64,000 nucleotides of DNA from Denticeps clupeoides (GCF_900700375.1 NC_041716.1:19370578-19434577), one strand, 5' to 3'. Counted from the first letter of the stretch, positions 11,721 through 23,880 are shown. Translations and numbers: made by a program. Notes: generated from the letters alone by a model not told the origin.

Positions 11721-12251
11721 CATGATGCGCGACCCTCCATGTCACCTACAAGGGAGCCCCGAATTCGGTCTTGTGGACGGCTGCTGTCTTCAGCCGGGAC
11801 CAGGAAGTGGACGCGCCGAATATTCGTCTTTTTTTTCTATTTCCGATGGTTCCGACACGGGCATCGCGATCTGAGCAGGAGGTGACATCAAAGCCCCGCC
11901 AAATTCAAAATTCGTCACTTTCTTCTCATTTCGATTCGATCCCAATACAACACAGGCACCCCTGTCCAAATACGGTTTTTACATTTAGATCATTTTACAA
12001 ACGATTAATAATCATTTAAAGCAGAAGCCAAGTCCTGCCTTCCTGTCACACAAAAGTATTTTTTTTATTCCCAGCAAGGGAGCCGTTGTGCAAATCGGGG
12101 GACATTATGACATACCAAGCAATTCTAATATGTTTCATATTCATATATCATCTTTTTAAACATTCAATCCCTCAAATTACAAATACGTTCACATAAAAAA
12201 TAAATAAACAGTGAGAGGCTTTGTCATAGTGCCACATTTTGGAGGAGGACA

Positions 12252-14590
<2,339 letters not shown>

Positions 14591-14929
14591 GTCTGTCCTT
14601 GCGGCTGCACACAGCGCTGCTGCGATAATCGATCGCTGCTGTACCAGATATCGCCCTTGTGAATGTGTCGTAGCGTTTTACAAAACGTGTACAGAGTAGA
14701 ACAACAAGCTAAGCAAACCAAACACGGATAAACGCGGAAACCGTTTCTTCCGCGTAAGCCACGTGACACAAAAGACATCATTCGATTGGTTAAACCAATG
14801 CACAGACGAAATAACCTTTACAGCACCGAAGAAGTACAGTAGGAGTATGTAATATTTCGACGTATTGTGCTGTGGGACATACAGATGAAATTAAATGTCC
14901 TCCATTTAAAAAAACAGTAAAAAATTTTG

Positions 14930-15001
14930 TTCCCATACCGGGAGTCGAACCCGGGCCGCCTGGGTGAAAACCAGGAATCCTAACCGCTAGACCATATGGG
15001 A
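14930..15001 (-). tRNA. tRNA-Glu (UUC)
   Basis: A 72-nt cloverleaf on the minus strand: acceptor stem TCCCATA/TATGGGA, A box TGGTCTAGCGG, anticodon TTC in the loop 'TTTTCAC', B box GGTTCGACTCC and discriminator A at 14,930. A T-run follows the 3' end as a pol III terminator. Confidence 0.97.
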
Positions 15002-15235
15002 CCTCGATTCATTCCTCTGATATTACTTATTTTAAAGAGGCATATACATTTTTTACATAATAACTTACATAGTGCGGGGACGATGGTACAATCTTTTTAT
15101 TGTCACCATACGCATGTAAAATGGTGTTTAAAAGCAGCTCCTTCGGTGCAGACATATTTGTAAAAAAAAAAAAAGGAGGGGAATTGTGAGACACCCTAAT
15201 GAAAAACGAAGCGGTTTCTACCGCCTCGGCAGCTC

Positions 15236-15266
15236 GCCGTGACCGAGTAGTAGTTGGGACTCTGAC
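15236..15266 (+). pseudogene. tRNA-His 5' half duplicate
   Basis: 'gccgtgaccgagtagtagtt' resembles the first half of the tRNA-His at 15,370 together with its 5' flank 'agctc'. The anticodon arm and 3' half are absent, so it is a decayed partial copy. Confidence 0.5.
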
Positions 15267-15369
15267 GGTATTCGATTGGTGCGCATCAGCTCCATATTGC
15301 CATTTAGTTCATGCTGGTGTTTCAAATGACACAAGTACGTACGCGTCGACCATGACTCCCCGGTAGCTC

Positions 15370-15441
15370 GCCGTGATCGTATAGTGGTTAGTACTCTGCG
15401 TTGTGGCCGCAGCAACCCCGGTTCGAATCCGGGTCACGGCA
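15370..15441 (+). tRNA. tRNA-His (GUG)
   Basis: A 72-nt cloverleaf: acceptor stem GCCGTGA/TCACGGC, A box TCGTATAGTGG, anticodon GTG in 'ttgtggc', B box GGTTCGAATCC and discriminator A. A T-run at 15,472-15,480 can serve as terminator. Confidence 0.97.
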
Positions 15442-15779
15442 GGGACATGTCCCTGACACGGCAAAGGGAGTATTTTTTTTTACTTTACTTTTTTCATTCT
15501 TTATGAACGCCATCTTTAATATTCAGAGACGACCTCGTATCAGGCCTGATAATAAAGCAGCAATGGTAAACATCTAAATCTAAAGAAGCGTCATGCCCAC
15601 ACTAATATACTCAGTCTGCAGATCTTCTGCACTTTTAGTACAACCGCATTCGTGGGAAGGATAAAATAAGACTAATAAGGTGATTTATCTGTTTGTAAAA
15701 TACGTTTGTTAATAGAAAGGCTGTCAGATGGGGAGTATTTATGTCCTTTGGCGATCCATGTGGCCTCACATGAGCTGCG

Positions 15780-16141
15780 AGCCTCTCGTCCAATCACAGA
15801 GCACCAAAGACCTCGCGTCTGCCTGACGCGCGCTTTCCGCCTTCTGATTGGTCGGGGCGGTCACGTGGGTAAAATATTACTGAGTGGCGCGGTATGCAGT
15901 ATGCTCATAGTGTCTGCTTGTTTGCGGAAGTTCGCTGCATTTTACTTAATTTCAGAATTCACCGAGCAAATCTTTACATTTGTAATAGTGACAGTCACTT
16001 ATCAGTCTTGATCTTTATATAAAGTAGCATCTAATTTTTATATAATTGTTTTTTATATAATTTTACATATACATATAGTCAACATATCAGTCGAACTGAG
16101 GCTTTTCTTCTAAATATTGAATATTGCACACATCTGGAAAG
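15780..16141 (+). promoter_or_regulatory. ebp promoter and 5' UTR exon
   Basis: CpG-containing block with CCAAT at 15,790-15,794, an inverted CCAAT (ATTGG) at 15,847-15,851, a GC box GGGGCGG at 15,854-15,860 and an E-box CACGTG at 15,862-15,867. A donor 'GGAAAG|GTAAGA' ends a non-coding exon at 16,141, which would splice to the acceptor just before the ebp ATG. Paired NF-Y and Sp1 sites are common in sterol-pathway promoters run by SREBP2. The transcription start was not located exactly. Confidence 0.6.
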
Positions 16142-16282
16142 GTAAGATGAGAGTTTAAAAAATTGTCCAAATGCAGTATCCCCATTAACTATACTATAGC
16201 TTTACTCTACTTATTTAATTGCCATTGCTTCATTTGACTAGTTTAGAAATGAAATGATGCCTTAATAATTAATATTAAACAG

Positions 16283-17708
16283 ATGCTGGAGAAGACCTCT
16301 GGAGGGGAACACACGAGCCACCCGTTCTGGCCACGCGACCTGATCATCCCGAATTACACTCCCAATGACCGCTCCATGGCAGAGATCCTCCTGTTCCTGT
16401 TCTCGGTGTCTGGAATGCTGCTGCTTGGAACCTGGGCGCTCACGGCGCTGAGGGTGGATGGCAGGAGTCTGAGCCGAGGTCGACGGCTCGCTCTGTGCTG
16501 GTTTGCTGTGTGTGGCTTCATACATGGTGTCATAGAGGGGTGGTTTGCAGTTTTCTACCCAATTATCCCCTCTGACCAGGGCTTTTTGTCTCAGCTATGT
16601 AAGTAGCCTTTGTCTTAACTGTCCATCAGTCCATCAGAATGCACTACATGATGGGCAGCCATTAATCCATTCTAGTAAAACCAACAAACATGAAACAAAA
16701 TGTGTATCCCACAGGGAAAGAATACTCTAAAGGCGACAGCAGATATATAATGTAAGTTTTGCACTAAGCAGACTATATCAAGGCAAAATTTCACCCATCT
16801 TACTATACACGGAGGTAAAAGCACATAGGAGTTGGTCCTGTGTGCTTAGGGTGATTATATCTTGCAATGCTGATTCTCTGCTTTTGTGACGTCTTTTGCT
16901 TCAGAGCCGACAACTTTACGGTGTGTATGGAGACTGTGACTGCATGTCTATGGGGTCCCTTCAGCGTATGGGTTGTTGTGGCGTTCTTGTTGAATCGCCC
17001 CTACCGCTTTGTCCTGCAGCTTATCATTTCTTTGGGTAAGATTGCCTCACGAACCTGTAGCTCCAAAGTACAACCCACCAACGTGTCTTTCCGTGGGCCG
17101 ACTGCCTGTGCCGAAGCCAACTTACACGAGAAGGAGTGATATTTTTCATACGAATGTATTACTATGCATTGATGAAGAGCCATGATGTGCTCAATAACTG
17201 GAGTGAATGTTAAGAAAGTGTTTCCCATTAAACAGAATAACTAAGCATATTAAACATTTTTAACTCTCATATGCACTGACTACATAGACTATCCCCAACT
17301 CCTGCTATTCATTAATTGTGCAATATTTAATATTAATGGTACTAAAACCCATATATGTCTAGTGTGCATTATTATCATTCCCATTACCTGTCCAACATCT
17401 ACTACTCACTTTTGACTGGTAGTTTGTGTGTGTATACGTGTGTATATACACTGTCTCACTGTCCATCCTTGTGTCCCCCAGGTCAGCTGTATGGAGCTGT
17501 GCTCTACTTCTACACTGAACACCGAGACGGGTACATTCACAGCGAATTCGGACATCCCGTCTACTTCTGGTTCTACTTTGTTTTTATGAATGTCCTGTGG
17601 ATCGTCATCCCGCTGCTGCTTATTGTTGATTCGTGGTCCCAGCTGTCCGTTGCTCAAGCCCACGGAGACCGGACAGAAAGCCGCCATGTTAAAGCAAAGA
17701 AGCGCTGA
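16283..17708 (+). CDS. ebp: EBP, 3-beta-hydroxysteroid delta8-delta7 isomerase
   Basis: Four coding exons: 16,283-16,598; 16,715-16,751; 16,905-17,035; 17,482-17,708; 237 codons with stop, 236 aa (human 230). EBP is an ER membrane enzyme that moves the sterol double bond from C8 to C7 in cholesterol synthesis. The EXPERA/emopamil fold is visible as several hydrophobic segments. Catalytic-type residues are kept: His81 and Glu85 in [12 protein letters not shown], Glu127 and Thr130 in [12 protein letters not shown], and the [10 protein letters not shown] and [10 protein letters not shown] blocks. It ends in a basic, lysine-rich ER-retrieval-like tail (KAKKR). The ATG lies right after an acceptor AG, so the 5' UTR is mostly in an upstream exon. 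An AATAAA-type signal follows the stop (about 17,713). Confidence 0.97.
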
Positions 17709-17841
17709 GCATAATAAAAGGAATAAAAAGAGACCAAATGAAGCGTGTGTTGTCATATATTGTTACATTCTGAAAGTAGACACGTTTTTAATCCGCGCTA
17801 ACGCTCAGTCTTGAGGTACGGGCATGAGCGTCGGAAGTCGT

Positions 17842-17914
17842 GCCGAAATAGCTCAGTTGGGAGAGCGTTAGACTGAAGATCTAAAGGTCCCTGGTTCGAT
17901 CCCGGGTTTCGGCA
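17842..17914 (+). tRNA. tRNA-Phe (GAA)
   Basis: A 73-nt cloverleaf: acceptor stem GCCGAAA/TTTCGGC, A box TAGCTCAGTTGG, anticodon GAA in 'actgaagat', B box GGTTCGATCCC and discriminator A. TTTT follows directly. Confidence 0.97.
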
Positions 17915-18232
17915 TTTTGTGTGAAAGTATTTTTTTAAGACATTCGCGCCCAAGACACTGTTGTTTTGAGGCGGGTTGAATACTATTCAAATGTTGTTGT
18001 TACATGAGTCTTTGTAATGCAACTACGCAACTACATACAAACCTCACAGATGTCCGAAAATACACCTAGTGACGCAGTGAATCTTACGTATGAGGCGCCC
18101 CCTAGGCCATAAATCAAGAAAAGCTCGCACATACACTATATATTCCTCACGCAACTACATACAAACCTCACACATACACCATATATTCCTCACACAACTA
18201 TATACCAACCTCACACATATATCATACACATA

Positions 18233-19790
18233 CAGGGAGTACAGAATTATTAGGCAAATGAGTATTTTGTCCACATCATCCTCTTCATGCATGTTGTCTT
18301 ACTCCAAGCTGTATAGGCTCGAAAGCCTACTACCAATTAAGCATATTAGGTGATGTGCATCTCTGTAATGAGAAGGGGTGTGGTCTAATGACATCAACAC
18401 CCTATATCAGGTGTGCATAATTATTAGGCACCTTCTTTTCCTTTAGCAAAATGGGTCAAAACAAGTACTTGACAGGCTCAGAAAAGTCAAAAATAATGAG
18501 CTATCTTGCAGAGGGATGCAGCACTCTTAAAATTGCAAAGCTTCTGAAGCGTGATCATCGAACAATCAAGCGTTTCATTCAAAATAGTCAACAGGGTTGC
18601 AAGAAGCGTGTGGAAAAACCAAGGCGCAAAATAACTGCCCATGAACTGAGAAAAGTCAAGCGTGCAGCTGCCAAGATGCCACTTGCCACCAGTTTTGCCA
18701 TATTTCAGAGCTGCAGCATCACTGGAGTGCCCAAAAGCACAAGGTGTGCAATACTCAGAGACATGGCCAAGGTAAGAAAGGCTGAAAGACGACCACCACT
18801 GAACAAGACACACAAGCTGAAACGTCAAGACTGGGCCAAGAAATATCTCAAGACTGATTTTTCTAAGGTTTTATGGACTGATGAAATGAGAGTGAGTCTT
18901 GATGGGCCAGATGGATGGGCCCGTGGCCGGATTGGTAAAGGGCAGAGAGCTCAAGTCCGACTCAGACGCCAGCAAGGTGGAGGTGGAGTACTGGTTTGGG
19001 CGGGTATCATCAAAGATGAGCTTGTGGGGCCTTTTCGGGTTGAGGATGGAGTCATTCTCAACTCCCGGTCCTACTGCCAGTTTCTGGAAGACACCTTCTT
19101 CAAGCAGTGGTACAGGAAGAAGCCTGCATCCTTCAAGAAAAACATGATTTTCATGCAGGACAATGCTCCATCACACACGTCCAAGTACTCCACAGTGTGG
19201 CTGGCAAGAAAGGGTATAAAAGAAGAAAAACTAATGACATGGCCTCCTTGTTCACCTGATCTGAACCCCATTGAGAACCTGTGGTCCATCATCAAATGTG
19301 AGATTTACAAGGAGGGAAAACGGTACACCTCCCTGAACAGTGTCTGGGAGGCTGTGGTTGCTGCTGCACGCAATGTTGATGGTGAACAGATCAAAACACT
19401 GACAGAATCCATGGATGGAAGGCTTTTGAGTGTCCTTGCAAAGAAAGGTGGCTATATTGGTCGCTGATTTGTTTTTGTTTTGTTTTTGAATGTCAGAAAT
19501 GTATATTTGTGAATGTGGAGATGTTATATTGGTTTCACTGGTAAATAATTGAAATGGATATATATTTGTTTTTTTGTTAAGTTGCCTAATAATTATGCAC
19601 AGTAATAGTCACCTGCACACACAGATATCCCCCTAAAATAGCTAAAAATAAAAACAAACTAAAAACTACTTCCAAAAACATTCAGCTTTGATATTAATGA
19701 GTTTTTTGGGTTCATTGAGAACATCGTTGTTGTTCAATAATAAAATTATTCCTCAAAAATACAACTGGCCTAATAATTCTGCACTCCCTG
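18233..19790 (+). mobile_element. Tc1-like transposon (DD37E, TRT-type), structurally complete
   Basis: 1,558 bp, flanked by TA at 18,231-18,232 and 19,791-19,792. Terminal inverted repeats start 'cagggagtacagaattatta' on the left and 'cagggagtgcagaattatta' on the right. Each end also holds an inner direct repeat ('gcataattattaggca'-like near 18,414-18,432; its mirror near 19,582-19,600), giving an IR/DR layout. One uninterrupted transposase frame lies between them. The minisatellite flanks prove insertion into an older array. Confidence 0.95.
18451..19467 (+). CDS. Tc1/mariner transposase, full-length frame
   Basis: 338 aa with no stop. The N-terminal part has paired helix-turn-helix features (GCSTLKIAKLLKRDHRTIKR, then the ITAHELRKVKR block). 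The catalytic residues are Asp in VLWTDEMRVS, Asp in MQDNAPSHT and Glu in SPDLNPIENLW. I count 37 residues between the second Asp and the Glu, against 34 in classical Tc1, so this is DD37E. That spacing is the mark of the TRT group of Tc1-like elements. The frame looks intact; activity cannot be judged from one copy. Confidence 0.95.
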   Translation: MGQNKYLTGSEKSKIMSYLAEGCSTLKIAKLLKRDHRTIKRFIQNSQQGCKKRVEKPRRKITAHELRKVKRAAAKMPLATSFAIFQSCSITGVPKSTRCAILRDMAKVRKAERRPPLNKTHKLKRQDWAKKYLKTDFSKVLWTDEMRVSLDGPDGWARGRIGKGQRAQVRLRRQQGGGGVLVWAGIIKDELVGPFRVEDGVILNSRSYCQFLEDTFFKQWYRKKPASFKKNMIFMQDNAPSHTSKYSTVWLARKGIKEEKLMTWPPCSPDLNPIENLWSIIKCEIYKEGKRYTSLNSVWEAVVAAARNVDGEQIKTLTESMDGRLLSVLAKKGGYIGR

Positions 19791-20751
19791 TATTCCTCAT
19801 GCAACTACATACAAACCTCACACATACACCATATATTCCTCACACAACTATATACAAACCTCACACATACACCATATATTCCTCACACAACTACATACAA
19901 ACCTCACACATACACCATATATTCCTCACACATCTACATGCAAACCTCACACATACACCATATATTACTCACGCAACTACATACAAACCTCACACATACA
20001 CCATATATTCCTCACGCATCTACATACAAACCTCACACTAACAGCATATATTCCTCACACAACTACATACAAACCTCTCATAAACACCATATATTCCTCA
20101 TGCATCGACATACAAACCTCACATTAACACCATATATTCCTCACACATCTACATACAAACCTCACACATACACCATATATTCCTCACACAACTACATACA
20201 AACCAACACTAACACCATATATGTGTATGTATGTGTGCGAGGTTTGTGTGTATATGCGAGCTTTTCTTGATACATGGCCTAAGTGACGCCTCATACCAAT
20301 GAATCTTGTTCTTCCAAATAATATATTATAATAAATTAATGCAAATAATTGAGGCATAGTGGAATTAAAAAGAAATACATACAGTGAGTGCAGACTTTAC
20401 ACCAAGTTGAAAACAATCCCACCCTGGAAAGAAATCCACCGGTGACTTGAGGGATTTTTTTGTCCAACAGATGTCAGCATCGCTTCAGGTTTTGATTTCA
20501 GAAGCTTTGAATCAGTGAATCTCATCTGTGCTCTGCAGAAGGCAGATAAAGCCTCTTCTGCTACAGATTAATTTTTTTTAAGTAAAATTTCCCAGTAGAC
20601 ACAGTGAGATTAGTAATGTCATTTCTAAATAGGGAAAGATAACTATATATAAATCTAATGATCAATTAAACAAAACCTATCAATAACGTCGCCTACCGTG
20701 CAATAAACCTAAATATCCCTGAGACCCATGTTGACTGAGTGATCTTAGTGA

Positions 20752-21003
20752 GTTCTTGAAGATAAGAAAAAGTTACATGAATGAGGAACAGTGAGAACAA
20801 GATGAAACTTTCTGCCTCTCATGACAGAATTTGATGTTTCTTGCCTCCAGAAGGCCTTGAGAAGTAACCCTGAAAAAGAATTAAGTTGTATTATCTATTA
20901 TCTATGTTTGCGAGAACATATCTTGTGAAATCATACTTAAAAGTGTTCAGAGTAGCTGGTCAACCAGCATAAACATCTTAACTGCATTAAGTCTTTACAT
21001 GTA
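20752..21003. repeat. Local duplicated block, copy alpha
   Basis: Begins 'gttcttgaagataagaaaaa' and ends near 'actgcattaagtc'. It is closely similar to 24,850-25,110, and its last part is also similar to 23,690-23,770. It marks a local tandem duplication around the secreted-repeat gene. It is not recognised as coding. Confidence 0.75.
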
Positions 21004-21463
21004 CATGACAATATGTTGTGGCTTGACCTCTGGTGTTGACTGCACCTCTGGTGATGAACACATTCTGTTCACTTGTGCTACTATGTATAAATTTGCCCTG
21101 ATTGTGGCTAATCCTGTTCCTGGCAGTGCCTGAATTGTGGAGGAGCGAACTGGCCGAAGGAATTCAGGATGACCACTGGAGGGGCAAACGTGGTTCCAGT
21201 CCCCCACGGCGGAGGGCCTGTGCTTTGGACCGGGACTAGCTCGACTGGTGCTGCATCTGCTGGAGATCTCCTTAAGGCTTTCTGGGCACGATGGGTGAAA
21301 CGTCTCTCTGCTCTGTGTTATTTCTGGTTCTGCTGCTGGTTCTGGTGTGTGGGGACGAGGTGTGGAAAACAATGACACACAGTCACATTCACAGGGATCG
21401 TTGCAGTCTCACTTGTTTATGTTCCCAGCCAAAAGCCACCTCTACTCCTGCATGTGAATCAGA

Positions 21464-21653
21464 ACATTTACATTTACAGCATCTATGAGACACCCTTATC
21501 CAGAGCGACTTACAATCAGTAGTTACAGGGACAGTCCCCCCTGGAGCAACTTAGGGTTAAGTGTCTTGCTCAGGGACACAATGGTAGTAAGTGGGATTTG
21601 AACCTGGGTCTTCTGGTTCATAGGCGAGTGTGTTACCCACTAGGCTACTACTC
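21464..21653 (-). mobile_element. SINE family A (copy 5)
   Basis: Reverse-strand, near-complete copy: starts with the tail 'acatttacatttacagcatc' and ends at the 5' part 'actaggctactact'. Confidence 0.9.
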
Positions 21654-22128
21654 CCCAGGGACTGGAAGGGCACGTGGCACACGTGGCATATTCAAACTAC
21701 ATACACTGTACACAAATTCAGAAATAACATGTTCACAACTATAATTATATAGTTGTGAGAAATGATGAGAAATATATATAGGAAATTAAAATTAAGACAA
21801 GCTGACAAAAGAACACTTCTTACCTGCTCCAGCATGGGAAATGGAAGGACAGAAGGAAGTGACATAATGACTCAAATAGACAGCATAGAATCAGTCCCAG
21901 AAAAATATCAATTAAATAAAACAATGTGTGACAACCTACTCTGCTATGGGGTTGATTGTCACATCTGCTGAAGGTGCCTTTGACAGCCCACATTTTTTTT
22001 GAAGAGAGTGGATTTTATAAATTAGAATTGTTGGAACATGGGAGGGAGGCCTCAGGAACCGTTTGTTCTAGGGAGGGAGTTGAACCATTTCCGATCCTGA
22101 TTTATGCAACAGGGCGGAGCTTGTCGTT

Positions 22129-22135
22129 TATAAAA
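22129..22135 (+). promoter_or_regulatory. TATA box of the Gln-Thr repeat gene
   Basis: TATAAAA, 87 bp before the ATG at 22,216. This would put the transcription start near 22,160 and leave a 5' UTR of about 55 bp. The same promoter region is recognisable in the second copy near 25,350, where the box is weaker. Confidence 0.6.
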
Positions 22136-22215
22136 TTCACCCCTTCAGTCACGGAATAACACACTTTAGCTGTGCTTGAACCTGTGACCTTCAACACTCG
22201 TGTCAACCAAGGACC

Positions 22216-23223
22216 ATGGAGAGTTCTAGAATCTTGTTTATGTCTTTGACTGTCTGTGTCCTGCTGGTCAACTTCCATGGAGGAGCTTCAAGACTATTGA
22301 CAAAGGAATACCCGTCAAATCAGGTTTTCATCAAAACCATGGATTATGTATGTTATAGATGCACAGTTTTCTCTTAACTAAATTCATTATTCTCAGCATG
22401 GGTTTAAAAATAGGATGAAATTAGATATGTGTTTTCTTGGTGATTTGTTGACTTTTACACTTTGACCCTCTTAAATTGTATTAATTCATTCCTTCAATCC
22501 TTTTTCTTCTTCTCTCTTCAGTTGGACACAATGCAAACCAAGCCAGAGACTGCTCAGACTGCTCAGACTTCTCAGACTTCTCAGACTGCTCAGACTGCTC
22601 AGACTTTTCAGACTGGTCAGAATTCTCAGACTTTTCAGACTGGTCAGACTTCTCAGACTGCTCAGACTGCTCAGAATTCTCAGACTGTTCAGACTGCTCA
22701 GAATTCTCAGACTGTTCAGACTGGTCAGAATTCTCAGACTTTTCAGACTGGTCAGACTGGTCAGAATTCTCAGACGTTTCAGACTGGTCAGACTGCTCAA
22801 ACTGCTCAGACTTTTCAGACTGCTCAGACTACTCAGACTGCTCAGACCAATCGTGAGCAACATGTGACCAAACAAACTGTCTGTTCGGTGAGTAGAAATG
22901 AAAGTGTTGATGAGAGTATTCAAAAGTGTCCAAAATCAGGTGACACAGATTTCTTATTGAAATCTGACCTTTTGTATAAAACAGATAACATGGTTTTGTT
23001 TTACGTACATTTGTATGTAAGTTGTACAATTATTCCAGTCCTTGCTGAGTGCATGTAAACTTCTGACCTCAACTGTATATTATCAGAAGCTAAGATGAAA
23101 TGTTCCAATGTTGTTTTACAGTGTAAACCTCTTCAGAACTCTTTTGACGTCAGTTGCGGCAAACTGAAGTTCTCGTGTGAATGTCCACTGGGAATTTTCT
23201 GCAACATGGGCACGCAGATCTGA
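22216..23223 (+). CDS. Secreted protein with Gln-Thr repeat and six-cysteine tail (unrecognised)
   Basis: Three exons, all phase 0: 22,216-22,323; 22,522-22,887; 23,122-23,223; 191 aa. Exon 1 is a signal peptide (SRILFMSLTVCVLLVNFHGG, likely cut after GGA or GAS). Exon 2 is about 100 residues of a three-residue repeat, mostly AQT, SQT, FQT, GQN, GQT and VQT, then TKQTVCS. Exon 3 holds the remaining five of six cysteines: C-x1-C-x10-C-x6-C-x1-C-x5-C overall, with SCECPLGIFCN near the end. The threonine-rich repeat could carry O-glycans like a small mucin. Splice sites are good (CAG|GTTTTC weak, TCG|GTGAGT strong), there is a TATA box, and an AATAAA lies at 23,389. I do not know the family. The CxCPxGxxCN end resembles CART peptides, but spacing elsewhere differs. 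Confidence 0.7.
22549..22850 (+). repeat. Coding 9-bp tandem repeat (cag act nnn)
   Basis: About 34 units of nine bases such as 'cagactgct', 'cagacttct', 'cagacttttcagactggt' and 'cagaattct'. Longer motifs of several units recur (gaattctcagacttttcaga), a sign of stepwise expansion. The array is in frame in exon 2 of the secreted gene, so copy-number change keeps the frame. Confidence 0.95.
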
Positions 23224-23585
23224 GGCAGCAGTCTGCAGACAGCAGATGATCTACATCAACAATCAACAAGTGCTGATGAGCATTCACAGCTGTGTTTGAT
23301 CTGAAATTCCATTATTAAAATATCGGAACAAATTATTCAGTAAATTCTTGATGAAATTTAAACATTTAAAATAATCAAATATTAATCAAATAAAAATTTG
23401 TTTGACATTTCTCCATGTGTTTTATTGTCTTTCTTAACACATCCACATAAATTATGGATTCATGACTTTCAGTAACTTTAAGAACAATCCTACAATCACA
23501 TATTTTTGGTTTCCTCGCTGAGGTCACAAAAATAATTACAAAATTACAAAAACAATAAAGTAAAAGTCCAGTTTATTGTGACATG

Positions 23586-23872
23586 TTGCTAAATTTTCTT
23601 CGTAGAATAAAGGGTTCCTGCAGAATCCCTCACATGTTCTAACAATTCTCATTTAAACAATTCATTGCCCTTTTACAGTTCAAGAATATATCTTCTGAAA
23701 TCATACATAAAATTGTTCAGAGTAGCTGGACAACCAGCCTAAACCTCTTAACTGCATTATGTCTCAATATGTACATGACAATAACTCTATTAAGGCTTTT
23801 ATACATCTGATGAATTAGTACGCCCATGTATCAATTTGCTCAAGTCTGGTTTTTCATCCTTATGATTTTTTG
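23586..23872. repeat. Local duplicated block, copy beta, with inverted promoter piece
   Basis: 23,586-23,689 is the reverse complement of the promoter-side sequence at 25,246-25,340 (for example 'ctgtaaaagggcaatgaatt' when reversed). 23,690-23,872 is a direct copy of 25,045-25,205. So both an inverted and a direct duplication meet here. Confidence 0.7.
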
Positions 23873-23880
23873 AGAAAAAA

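Larger units (their letters stand above)
18137..20220. repeat. 43-bp minisatellite, interrupted by a transposon
   Basis: Units of the type 'ttcctcacacaactacatac' + 'aaacctcacacatacacc' + 'atata'. About two copies lie left of the Tc1-like element (18,141-18,232) and about ten right of it (19,791-20,216). Copies differ by point changes such as cacgc/cacac. Confidence 0.9.
18086..20299. mobile_element. TIR element with internal minisatellite, invaded by Tc1-like element
   Basis: The left end (18,089-18,136, 'tatgaggcgccccctaggcc' then 'atcaagaaaagctcgcac') is mirrored by the right end (20,248-20,296 on the opposite strand). TGAATCTT flanks both sides, at 18,078-18,085 and 20,300-20,307, which looks like an 8-bp target duplication as made by hAT elements. 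There is no coding capacity apart from the inserted Tc1-like element. Inside lies a 43-bp minisatellite. Confidence 0.65.

Noticed and set aside
19688-20270. Plus-strand frames rich in HTPYIPHTTIYKPHT
   Set aside because: They are translations of the 43-bp minisatellite in different frames, not genes.
20995-21378. Minus-strand 127-codon frame
   Set aside because: No recognisable domain, no splice signals, overlaps the duplicated block and a GC-rich patch. Composition looks non-coding.
22486-22923. Minus-strand 145-codon frame resembling leucine-rich repeats (SLSSLKSLRILTSL...)
   Set aside because: It is the antisense of the coding Gln-Thr repeat. The nine-base periodicity makes it look LRR-like; it has no signal or splice support, while the plus strand has a full three-exon gene.
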